Assembly (NCBI RefSeq): GCF_043677095.1
Contig: NZ_JBHLJR010000001.1
Span: forward strand, 744,001 to 808,000
DNA: 64,000 bases
Source: Natronococcus roseus
GTDB lineage: Archaea > Halobacteriota > Halobacteria > Halobacteriales > Natrialbaceae
Direction of reading: 5' to 3'
This document shows, piece by piece, positions 42,926-50,006 of the stretch. The notes under the pieces are model-generated. The model was not told where the DNA came from. It made no database searches and saw only the letters and a list, made by a program, of their open reading frames with translations. Positions within the stretch are counted from its first letter, which is position 1. Each line of letters starts with the position of its first letter. Both the position numbers and the translations under genes were made by a program.

Positions 42926-44022
42926 GCGACTCTGAACTCTGTGGAGTCACTCTGAACGATGGGGTGAGTAGTTGCTCGAATAAGGCCAACTACGAGGATG
43001 GGAAGTGTGGGATCCATAGCGACTATTCGGATTATCAATCCAGTCGAACGATCGAGGATCGAGAGATGCAGCAGTTCCTCCGAAGGGAGCAGCGTGATCC
43101 GAATAGTAGCTCAGGGATGTATAGGAACCGAAAGACGGGCTTGAAAGCACTATCAGAGTGGCTCGAGGTAGAAGGCCCGGATGGAGTTCGAGAGATGACT
43201 CCTCTCGATGTAGAAGACTATGCGATTTGGCTTCAGTCGGCCGATGGCCGGGGAGTATCGGAGCCGACTGCTCAGAACTACATCGATCAGTTATCAGCCT
43301 ATGCTCAGCATCTCGAGAAGAAGGGTGAGGATATCGAAAACCCAGTTCGTGATGCTGATCTCCGGCTCAATACCGAGTCTGAGATGAGCAAGCAGCTCAA
43401 GAACGATACTGGATACGTCGCTATGAGTCCTGATCAGTTCGATCAATTCATGGATCACCTCCCCGCTCCGACTTCGAGGAATCAGTTGCTCTTTCAGTTG
43501 ATTTGGGACTGTGGTCTCCGACCGATCGAGGCCACTCAAATCGAATACCGTTCCGATATAGACCGTGAGAAGCGTCAGATTCGGATTCGCTCGGAGAAGA
43601 ATAAAACGAACAGTAGCCGAGTAGTCTTCTATAGCGAGACTGCTGAGACGATGCTCGCTGAGTGGCTGGATTGGGGAGAACGGAATCGCTTCAATACCGC
43701 TGAAAGCTCTCCATACCTGTTTATCAGCCGAGAGTCAGAGCAAATGACCTCGAGAGGTATCAACTACATTTTCCGACAGACTGCTCAGGAGGCTGACCTC
43801 TACGGAGAGGAGGTCTATACTGATGCTGGAGGGAACCCTCAGTACGATCTAAAAACCTACTCACTTCGCCACGGGTTCGCTGAGAGGATGGTTGATAGGG
43901 GAGTAGACCTCGAGACTCTCAGGGCTACGATGGGTCATGAGACGATTGAGACGACGAAACGCTACGTCAATCCCGACCTCGAGACTCGCCGCCGCCGGAT
44001 CCAAAGCGCATTGGACGACTGA
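42922..44022 (+). CDS. Tyrosine recombinase (integrase)
   Basis: 366 aa. The SAM-like core-binding domain lies at about 45-140 and the catalytic domain at 165-366. Catalytic residues: Arg200 (DCGLRPIEATQI), Lys226/228 (SEKNKT), Arg316 (YSLRHGFAERM), His339 (MGHETIETT), Tyr348 (KRYVN). The position of the usual first His (HxxR) is Tyr313 (Y-S-L-R), a known but less common change. Residues 7-32 carry C-x10-C-x10-C-x2-H, a possible zinc knuckle. The enzyme would join attP to the transporter gene and excise with help. Overlaps the RHH gene. Confidence 0.92.
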   Translation: MSDSELCGVTLNDGVSSCSNKANYEDGKCGIHSDYSDYQSSRTIEDREMQQFLRREQRDPNSSSGMYRNRKTGLKALSEWLEVEGPDGVREMTPLDVEDYAIWLQSADGRGVSEPTAQNYIDQLSAYAQHLEKKGEDIENPVRDADLRLNTESEMSKQLKNDTGYVAMSPDQFDQFMDHLPAPTSRNQLLFQLIWDCGLRPIEATQIEYRSDIDREKRQIRIRSEKNKTNSSRVVFYSETAETMLAEWLDWGERNRFNTAESSPYLFISRESEQMTSRGINYIFRQTAQEADLYGEEVYTDAGGNPQYDLKTYSLRHGFAERMVDRGVDLETLRATMGHETIETTKRYVNPDLETRRRRIQSALDD

Positions 44023-44148
44023 AGGCTACGATCGATTCTAAGGCTTCTGAGTGTCGCTCTCATCAATCTCCTCGAGTTGTAAGTCCCAACCACTGTAGAG
44101 AGATAGGATCGATTGTATGGAGCCTCACGGACTCTCAAAAACCGATCA

Positions 44149-44910
44149 TTATGATCCAATCATAGGATCCAGCAAGATAAGATAGGTTAGAGTAGCTACT
44201 GGAACCGTTATTAGAAAATAGATGAGAACTGGGTTGATTCGATTTGTGATTTTTTGACCGGTATTCGTGGCTTCAAGTAATTTCTTCGCTATCCAAAATG
44301 CCACTATAGCGGGAAGCAACGAGAGTGAGAAAAGCAACAAGTCTGGGAAAAAGTAGGTTATAAACCCAACAGGTAGTAGAATACTTGATCCGATGATCAC
44401 AAATTGTAATTTATTGTACACTTCGGTTAAGTCGGAGCTGTGTTCATCAATTGTATTCTGATTTTGCTTGATCCAGCTCTCATATTGTGAGATAGTTGCC
44501 GAATGAGGCTTCTTACTCACTTTTAGATGAGTATCTTGCTCTGAGAAGGGTTTCAGCTTTGGAGCAGATAGAATACTGATTGCGATTTTTATCCCGTCAT
44601 ATAGCTCGCCTAACAATAGTATTGATCCCAAGATAACGATTACAGTCGAAAAGAGGACGACCAAAGTGAAAAACGCTGAATCGACTATATCTGGGTTATA
44701 GACCGGGAGAAAGGGATCAAACTGGATGCTGAAATTCGTAATAAATATAGATAGAGCAGCTATGGCTATTCCAAAGAAAGCTAATAATGATCTCACAACG
44801 GAGAGAGCTTGATCTTGGATATGCTGATAGACGGTTATTTGGCCAGAGAATATGTCTGCCGCTTCTTCTTCGGAGATATAGACTGTCTCACCTTCCCCTT
44901 CTTCAGCCAT
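44149..44910 (-). CDS. Multi-pass membrane protein of unknown function (element cargo)
   Basis: 253 aa. Hydrophobic helices near residues 38-60, 79-104, 168-188, 190-211 and 225-250 (about five), with a soluble loop of about 60 residues rich in Lys/Ser/Gln between the second and third. It is the most AT-rich gene of the window and much less acidic than host proteins, so it was probably acquired separately. A related layout (paired helices plus cytosolic linker) occurs in SLATT-type and other immunity effectors, but I see no decisive motif. Start: ATG at 44910 (a GTG three bases earlier overlaps the GGGGTG). It converges with the integrase and stands apart from the replication operon. Confidence 0.75.
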   Translation of the reverse strand: MAEEGEGETVYISEEEAADIFSGQITVYQHIQDQALSVVRSLLAFFGIAIAALSIFITNFSIQFDPFLPVYNPDIVDSAFFTLVVLFSTVIVILGSILLLGELYDGIKIAISILSAPKLKPFSEQDTHLKVSKKPHSATISQYESWIKQNQNTIDEHSSDLTEVYNKLQFVIIGSSILLPVGFITYFFPDLLLFSLSLLPAIVAFWIAKKLLEATNTGQKITNRINPVLIYFLITVPVATLTYLILLDPMIGS

Positions 44911-44951
44911 CACCCCATATCTGAATTATCGGATGATAGTAGTTTCCGTTC

Positions 44952-45332
44952 CTACCAGTTGCAGTCGGCTGCAGAGTTCATGAGAGGCTCCGATGAAGCT
45001 CCCTCACTCGAAGGCCCCCATACGGCTCTCTCAGGCGATTCAGGCGATTCAGGACTATCGATAGTATCTCCATCATCCTTCTCCGAAGAATCGCTTGAGC
45101 TGTCGCTCTCGTCTCTCTCGACTACCTCAAGATCATCGTTCAACTCGAGTCCGGAGTGAGCATCGTCACTGCTCTGAGCAACGTGGGAGAATAATCCAAC
45201 TCGATCATTAACGACTACCCGGCCACACTCGTCGATGGGGCAGCGATAGATCGTAGGACTACTCGAGTCATCGTCTCCCTCTCGAGCTTCTCTGATCCTA
45301 TTAAGATCCTCCGAGGGATCAATGAGGCTCAT
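44952..45332 (-). CDS. Small protein with C2H2-like zinc finger
   Basis: 126 aa. A single zinc-finger-like motif: YRCPIDECGRVVVNDRVGLF followed by SHVAQSSDDAHSG (C-x4-C, then two His). The remainder is acidic and Ser-rich (SDSSSDSSEKDDGD), probably disordered. Last gene of a three-gene leftward operon; its ATG overlaps the preceding stop (ATGA). Such short zinc fingers are common in archaeal viruses and plasmids and usually bind DNA. Function unknown. Confidence 0.72.
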   Translation of the reverse strand: MSLIDPSEDLNRIREAREGDDDSSSPTIYRCPIDECGRVVVNDRVGLFSHVAQSSDDAHSGLELNDDLEVVERDESDSSSDSSEKDDGDTIDSPESPESPERAVWGPSSEGASSEPLMNSAADCNW

Positions 45333-45703
45333 CGGTGATCACCCGAGTAGTGCTGATTCAAGCAGTCGATCGAGCAGTAGTACTCTCCTCGATCTCCCTC
45401 TACCGGATCGAACTCTCTCGAGTAAGACGAGAGTCCACAAGCAGGACACAGAGAGGCAGGGATCGGATCAGTATGGTGACTTCTCGTAGAGGGATCCTCT
45501 CGATCCGGAGCGTTGATGCTCCAGGCAAACTCGGTGCCGAACTTATCCGAGTCCTTCGAGTCGATGAGATCAAACTTCGAGAGATATCCGAGATGCTCTC
45601 GGACTTCCCCCCTCTCGAGACTGAGACTATCTGATATGTCTTTGACTGTCGCTCCACTCTCCCCCTGATCCTGCAGGTAGGAAGCGATCACTTCTCTATT
45701 CAT
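45329..45703 (-). CDS. Winged-helix protein with C-terminal zinc ribbon
   Basis: 124 aa. Residues 1-55 form a helix-turn-helix (IASYLQDQGESGATVKDISD, then LERGEVREHLGYLSKFDLID). The C-terminal part has CPACGLSSYSREF and YYCSIDCLNQH, two Cys pairs of a zinc ribbon. It lies in the replication operon between the helicase-like gene and the C2H2 gene, overlapping each by four bases, so the stoichiometry is probably fixed by coupling. Likely a regulator of replication or copy number; inference. Confidence 0.75.
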   Translation of the reverse strand: MNREVIASYLQDQGESGATVKDISDSLSLERGEVREHLGYLSKFDLIDSKDSDKFGTEFAWSINAPDREDPSTRSHHTDPIPASLCPACGLSSYSREFDPVEGDRGEYYCSIDCLNQHYSGDHR

Positions 45704-47763
45704 GCTTCACCTCGGAGGTACTGCTTCTCCTGTTCCTTATTCCATGAGACTCGAGCCTTACGCTGAATCTCTCTTATCCAGTCCGGCTCTCTCCTCTCCT
45801 TATTCGCCAGAGGATCACGAACCGGAACGATCGGATCTGATTCTATCGGGAAAATCCCGTTACTACTACTATTGAACGGAGTTTTACCGATAGAACTGAG
45901 ATCGACATCTCCAGCAGCATTGATCTCATCGAGTCCGGTATCGTAGTATCTCGCCCATCGACGTTCTCCTTCTTTCTCGACGAGTCCTTTCTCCTGTAAC
46001 GACTGTCGAATTTTCTTGGCCGCTTCTTTCTTCACCCCCTCGTTTGCTAATTTGTTAGCAGACTCAACGATTTCACTCGCAGAGATTTCTTCTGCTCCCT
46101 GCATTGCCTCGATAACTGCTTTCTGTTTCTCAGTCCGAGTACTCCAACAGGCATCAAACTCCCCGTTAGACTTTCTCTGGCCGACTTTCTTAGTCTCGAG
46201 CCACTCAGGAACCATCCCGGTAGCGATATAGACGGTCGCTTCAGTCCCATCTTCTCGCCCTGCTCTCATCGCTGCTTGGAACACTCCCCCTCTCCGAGTA
46301 GTCTCAAGAACATCGTTTGCGACTTCACTCTGGTAGTCCCTATCTACTCCTCGAAGGAGATTCCCATCACTGTCAGTAGCTCGCTCAGCGTGTTCTCTGA
46401 ATAGAGCAGCGATACGCTGATAGTGTTCATCCGACCGAGATGGAGATCCAAGAACTACCAGCAGCTCCGAGTCTTTGAGATCGTTTTTGCCTCTAAGGTT
46501 TCCGTAGTGCATCTCCCGATCCCAGAGGTGATCCAGTCCTTTCTCTCTGAGAGCCTTGATCACGGCCTCGCTCGTAATAACATCAGGCCGCTCACCATGC
46601 TCTCGATGTGCTTCTCGGAGGTAGGCTTCAGACTTTTCGAGATTAAGATTCCCTCCCTGAGAAGGCCATACATGGGAGTTCAGTTGGATTAACTCATGAC
46701 CCTGCTCTCGGAGGTACTGATTTCGCTTCTGATCATCGAACAGTCGGTAGTGCTCGAAGTCATCTCCGAGGATGAACTCCCACTGTTTAATCGAGGGAGT
46801 AGCATCGAGAGCTAACACTGATTCCGCTCCAGAGAGATCCGGGGGGTTCGGGATCCACATCACAGGCTTGCCATCGTTGTGTTGATCTCCGTTCACCTCG
46901 TGAATCCGCTTGAAGTTGGCATGACCTCCAGAGGGGAGTTTCCGAGCGACGAGACTCCCTTTACCCTTTAGACGAGTCCCTCCAATGATCGTATAGGCCA
47001 TCTTAGGAGCGAGAGCATGGAAATCCCCGACTGAATTGGGATAGTCAGTTGATTCGAGTCCCTCCTCCTTGATCATCTCAAGGGCTTTCTCCTGCTTCTC
47101 CTCCTCTCCCAGTTCGGGACGACGGACTTCATCAAAGGGGAACTCATCACCGAATACGTGGTCTACGAACTCCTTAGCCTTCTTAGCGGGATGTTGGATA
47201 CGATCGATGAAGGTATTGATGCAGTCTTCATCGATAACGACCACTCGATCCTCGATGTATGCAGGATTGTATCCCTGAGAGTAGTGTCCGATGAGCATCT
47301 CCCCTCCATCAGGATCGATCTCAGAGAGTTTCTCGAGGTATGAGCAGGTTTCTCCGTTCTGCTCACAGGGAGGATCGAAAATTCGATGAACCTCACTCAG
47401 CGACCAACCAGACTTCAATGCAGCCCGTGCTTTCTCAGCTTCAGGATCGTCTGGATGAGTAGGATCCTCGTTTCGGAGAGGGGGACAGTCTTCCCGAGTA
47501 GGAACCTTCTGACCTTCTACTCCGTGTTCCTCCGACCACTCCTCCATCTGATCGTAGTTATCAGTGAGGCTGGTAAGGTAGGTGATCGGCTTCTGAGTCC
47601 CATCGGCTATCCGGGGAATAGCTCCCGTCTTTCCGATACTCGGGAGAACATCGAATAGAGCCGTCTCTCCATTGAGTACAGGCTCCGTTTCTCCGTACTT
47701 CAGAACTTCTCGGGGACGATACTTGGCGGTAGGTCTATCCGTTAGAATCTCTTTGTTACTCAT
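45700..47763 (-). CDS. SF2-helicase-like replication protein of the element
   Basis: 687 aa. Walker A-like LPSIGKTGA (residues 41-48), DED box VVVIDEDC (residues 174-181), an SF2 motif III-like ALDATPS (318-324), and motif VI FQAAMRAGRE (495-504). Cys93, Cys133, Cys140 and Cys181 include a cluster between the Walker A and B motifs, the same place where XPD-type helicases hold an Fe-S cluster; this is suggestive only. The C-terminal 545-610 region (EKQKAVIEAMQGAEEISASE) is a winged helix, fit for origin binding. Similar large proteins are the presumed initiator-helicases of small haloarchaeal elements. Iteron-like repeats lie directly upstream of the ATG. Confidence 0.8.
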   Translation of the reverse strand: MSNKEILTDRPTAKYRPREVLKYGETEPVLNGETALFDVLPSIGKTGAIPRIADGTQKPITYLTSLTDNYDQMEEWSEEHGVEGQKVPTREDCPPLRNEDPTHPDDPEAEKARAALKSGWSLSEVHRIFDPPCEQNGETCSYLEKLSEIDPDGGEMLIGHYSQGYNPAYIEDRVVVIDEDCINTFIDRIQHPAKKAKEFVDHVFGDEFPFDEVRRPELGEEEKQEKALEMIKEEGLESTDYPNSVGDFHALAPKMAYTIIGGTRLKGKGSLVARKLPSGGHANFKRIHEVNGDQHNDGKPVMWIPNPPDLSGAESVLALDATPSIKQWEFILGDDFEHYRLFDDQKRNQYLREQGHELIQLNSHVWPSQGGNLNLEKSEAYLREAHREHGERPDVITSEAVIKALREKGLDHLWDREMHYGNLRGKNDLKDSELLVVLGSPSRSDEHYQRIAALFREHAERATDSDGNLLRGVDRDYQSEVANDVLETTRRGGVFQAAMRAGREDGTEATVYIATGMVPEWLETKKVGQRKSNGEFDACWSTRTEKQKAVIEAMQGAEEISASEIVESANKLANEGVKKEAAKKIRQSLQEKGLVEKEGERRWARYYDTGLDEINAAGDVDLSSIGKTPFNSSSNGIFPIESDPIVPVRDPLANKERREPDWIREIQRKARVSWNKEQEKQYLRGEA

Positions 47764-47944
47764 GGCTCGATTGATTGACTCGATTGAATTGACTCGATTT
47801 GAATCGGATCGATTGAATCGGCGAAGATTGACGGTCGAAGTTCAGTCGCTCGATGCGGCTCAATTCGGAACTGACCGAGCCAACCTCTCCATCCTCAGCA
47901 TCCCGGGAGATCCCTACTCTCCCGATCAATCCCTGCATCATCAT
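47756..47944 (-). CDS. Doubtful small gene overlapping iteron-like repeats
   Basis: 62 aa, start ATG at 47944 overlapping the stop of the next upstream small gene. No motif. The C-terminal half (RQSSPIQSIRFKSSQFNRVN) is dictated by the TCGATT repeat DNA, so the frame could be open by chance. Kept because it overlaps neighbours at both ends in the way of a real coupled operon. Confidence 0.35.
   Translation of the reverse strand: MMMQGLIGRVGISRDAEDGEVGSVSSELSRIERLNFDRQSSPIQSIRFKSSQFNRVNQSSHE
47767..47814. repeat. Four TCGATT repeats (iteron-like) before the Rep gene
   Basis: TCGATT starts at 47767, 47780, 47794 and 47809. Two of the copies are embedded in identical ATTGACTCGATT blocks (47774-47785 and 47788-47799). 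Spacing of 13-15 bases and position next to the replication gene resemble plasmid iterons. Confidence 0.5.
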
Positions 47945-48120
47945 TGAGCTTGCTCGCTAAGCTGGCTCAGTTCGTTCTCAAGCGCTTTGATACTCAGGAG
48001 GAGGAACAGGACTCCCATCACTCCGAAAGCGACTTGAGCGACTGTCACGGCTTCTAAAATGATGATGAAACAGGTGCATGCTGTCATCATCAGCGAATAG
48101 CGAGTGGACTCTCGCAACAT
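47941..48120 (-). CDS. Small one- or two-helix membrane protein
   Basis: 59 aa, found by reading the DNA. Starts MLRESTRYSLMMTACTCFII; a hydrophobic stretch covers residues 10-44 (ILEAVTVAQVAFGVMGVLFL), with a charged end KALENELSQLSEQAQ. Length and hydropathy suggest two short helices or one helix with a hairpin. Its stop overlaps the next ATG (TGATG). No family recognised; small membrane proteins in replication operons of haloarchaeal elements may anchor the replisome or act on the host membrane. Confidence 0.6.
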   Translation of the reverse strand: MLRESTRYSLMMTACTCFIIILEAVTVAQVAFGVMGVLFLLLSIKALENELSQLSEQAQ

Positions 48121-48124
48121 TTTC

Positions 48125-48265
48125 TTAGTCGTTCTCCTCGTGAAGTTCCTCGACGGCCATCTGGAGCCACTCTCCGTAAGTCATCCCAGCCGAGTCTTTC
48201 GCTTCTCTCACTTTGTCTCGAGTTGATTTCCGGACTCGGATCGATTTCGTATTCTTGAACGGCAT
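48125..48265 (-). CDS. Ribbon-helix-helix transcription factor
   Basis: 46 aa, starts MPFKNTKSIRVRKSTRDKVR; then a second helix with SAGMTYGEWLQMAVEELHEE. The strand 'KSIRVRKST' followed by two helices is a typical RHH (CopG-like) dimer. It is the first gene of the leftward operon and immediately follows a 36-base dyad, so autorepression of the replication operon is likely. No ribosome site is needed if the transcript is leaderless. Confidence 0.7.
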   Translation of the reverse strand: MPFKNTKSIRVRKSTRDKVREAKDSAGMTYGEWLQMAVEELHEEND

Positions 48266-48301
48266 AGTAAATCAGTAGGACACTACCTACTTTAGTTTAC
48301 T
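48266..48301. promoter_or_regulatory. Dyad-symmetric operator upstream of the RHH gene
   Basis: The outer arms AGTAAA and TTTACT enclose an inner pair GTAGG-ACACTA-CCTAC (48275-48290). It adjoins the RHH ATG, in the spot where an autorepressor would sit. The double symmetry suits binding by two RHH dimers. Confidence 0.55.
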
Positions 48302-48734
48302 GCTCCTGAAAGGGGACAAATATGTGCTCTCTCAACCCCCTATTGCGGTTTTACTGAGAGCCCTCAGATATGAATGATACATTCACCGATGGCTCTAAAG
48401 GTGATCCTCTCCTACTCGATAACACCGAGGAATTGACTCCTCGGACTCGACTCGAGCGCATCAGTTGGGCTTTTGCATGATCGGTTCGGATCCTCACCGG
48501 ATCCTCCTTTCCGATCTCAGGCAACTCAGATATCCGTCAGTCGCTTCTCTCTCCCGCTCGGTCCCAGTGATCGGACTCATCTCAAATCGATTCAGCGGCT
48601 TCTCACGACTTTGAGAGGATAGCTGATCAGAGGGAGGTAATCGAGGAGAGAATATCGAGGATATAGGCTCTGTTGAGAGTGTTATCGACCGTTTCGCCGA
48701 TATTCTTTTGACTCTCGATGAGGAACTGATAGGT
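48302..48734. other. Non-coding control region of the element (433 bases)
   Basis: No gene. It lies between the divergent operons and contains a 7-bp hairpin CCGAGGA-ATTGAC-TCCTCGG (48425-48444), two copies of CGGATCCTC (48487-48495, 48498-48506), and two copies of CTCAGATAT (48363-48371, 48525-48533). It must hold the promoter of the rightward operon and may also be an origin of replication. Confidence 0.5.
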
Positions 48735-49349
48735 ATGGCAAGTCCGATTGTTGAGAACGCGCTTCGAGTGGGTGGAAAGCAGTTTGCAAAAGAGGTCGCT
48801 CGGTTCGAAGCTCACCTTGAGGAAAAGGCCAACACTGCCGATGAGGAGGAACAGCTCAATCAGCGTATTCGTGCCAATAGCTCGATTCCTGAGTCTGCTC
48901 TCGAGGAGATGACTCGGGGCGAAAAGCGGGAAGTCGCTGAGGAGTTCGAGGGTTCGAACTCTGAGGAGATCGAGATTCCGGTCGCTGGTAGCCGGACTAA
49001 TTCGAACTCGACTCAGGTCAATCGAGATAGTAACTCTGAGACGTATACTGAGGAGATTTCGATCCCCTCTCCCGGGAGTGGAGCAAAGGGAGATGATCAG
49101 AATACGATCGAAGTTGAGCGAGAACGAACCCCTGATCTCATGGAGCAGAAAGGGCGCTTCAACCGGGAGATGAAGTCGCTTCGAGAGGAGCGAAAACGAG
49201 AGAAGAAAGAGCGAAAGGAGAAAGCCAACTCCGGACAGACTAATGATGGAGTCTATACGGGCTTCTCAACGACTAACGTCGATACTGATGGCTCGATGGA
49301 TATCCCAGAACCCGGCTCTGGTGCTCAGGAGGATGATGACGATGAGTGA
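48735..49349 (+). CDS. Hydrophilic protein with three copies of an I-P-x-x-G-S motif
   Basis: 204 aa, mostly disordered, first gene of the rightward operon. Three short motifs repeat: EEIEIPVAGSR (near residue 77), EEISIPSPGSGAKGDD (near 108) and MDIPEPGSGAQEDD (near 190). They resemble short linear docking motifs. A Lys/Arg/Glu-rich helix (EMKSLREERKREKKERKEK) lies between. No enzyme motif. The ATG at 48735 follows AGGT; an upstream TTG at 48708 is possible. The next gene overlaps its stop, so they are coupled. Confidence 0.65.
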   Translation: MASPIVENALRVGGKQFAKEVARFEAHLEEKANTADEEEQLNQRIRANSSIPESALEEMTRGEKREVAEEFEGSNSEEIEIPVAGSRTNSNSTQVNRDSNSETYTEEISIPSPGSGAKGDDQNTIEVERERTPDLMEQKGRFNREMKSLREERKREKKERKEKANSGQTNDGVYTGFSTTNVDTDGSMDIPEPGSGAQEDDDDE

Positions 49350-49542
49350 TGACCTCACAGAACGTCAGAAGAACGTCAGAAAGGCTGTAAAGCACAATGT
49401 GAACCATCATCGGAATCCGGTCGTTACGACCGAGGAGGTCGCTGAGGAACAGGATATTCCGATCGATGTGGCTCTGGAGCTTCTTCGAGATGAGCCGACT
49501 GTCTCGAGTAAGCAGATTGGCGATCACTACGTTTGGTGGTAA
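49342..49542 (+). CDS. Small winged-helix-like protein A
   Basis: 66 aa. ATG at 49342 with GGAGG at 49329-49333. It contains TTEEVAEEQDIPIDVALELL and ends SSKQIGDHYVWW, an HTH-like fold closing with an aromatic end. The next gene, 49544-49765, shows the same layout and ending, suggesting an old duplication. Both are probably DNA-binding or structural; function unknown. Confidence 0.6.
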   Translation: MSDDLTERQKNVRKAVKHNVNHHRNPVVTTEEVAEEQDIPIDVALELLRDEPTVSSKQIGDHYVWW

Positions 49543-49543
49543 G

Positions 49544-49765
49544 ATGACGGGACGTAGGTTCGATTACCAGAGAGCTAAACGATACGGTACTGAAGTCGAT
49601 GAATGGGTCATCGAGCAGACTGGTACATGGGATAACCCAGTTGTAGGCTTCAAGGAGATCGTTGATGAGTTCGATGAGATGGATCAGAAGGAGCTTCGAG
49701 AACATCTCCTAACCAGTGAGCATCTCTCGAACAAAGAAGTCGGTAGTGAGACTGTCTTCTGGTAG
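49544..49765 (+). CDS. Small winged-helix-like protein B (paralog of the preceding gene)
   Basis: 73 aa, starts MTGRRFDYQRAKRYG. It has VGFKEIVDEFDEMDQKELRE and ends SNKEVGSETVFW, matching protein A's I-x-x-x-x-V-x-W/F ending. One base separates its ATG from the preceding stop codon, so the genes are coupled. No cofactor motif. Confidence 0.6.
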   Translation: MTGRRFDYQRAKRYGTEVDEWVIEQTGTWDNPVVGFKEIVDEFDEMDQKELREHLLTSEHLSNKEVGSETVFW

Positions 49766-49868
49766 CCTTCATTCTCCCTCTCATCCGACTCATCATCATC
49801 CGAGGGGAGATAGTAGTAGAACAATCCGATCGATTAGAAAGCGACTGAGAGCCTTAGAAAAGAAATCC

Positions 49869-50006
49869 ATGAGTCGATACAACATCAGTAGAGAAGAAGA
49901 AGATACGATACCAGTTACAGAAAATATCCTCAATACCTTGCCTAAGCATCCTCGAGAGCAGTCATTCTCAATATCAGATATTAAAGTCATGGAGGAGATC
50001 CGATGA
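49869..50006 (+). CDS. Small protein of unknown function
   Basis: 45 aa, begins MSRYNISREEEDTIPVTENI and ends SISDIKVMEEIR. The final stop overlaps the ATG of the next gene (ATGA), the only strong support for it being real. No domain is recognised. A longer frame upstream (to 49716) reads as Ser/Arg-rich and is less likely. Confidence 0.5.
   Translation: MSRYNISREEEDTIPVTENILNTLPKHPREQSFSISDIKVMEEIR

Noticed and set aside
47756..47944. A firm call of a 62-residue gene
   Set aside because: Kept only as a low-confidence feature, because half of it is translated from iteron-like repeats.
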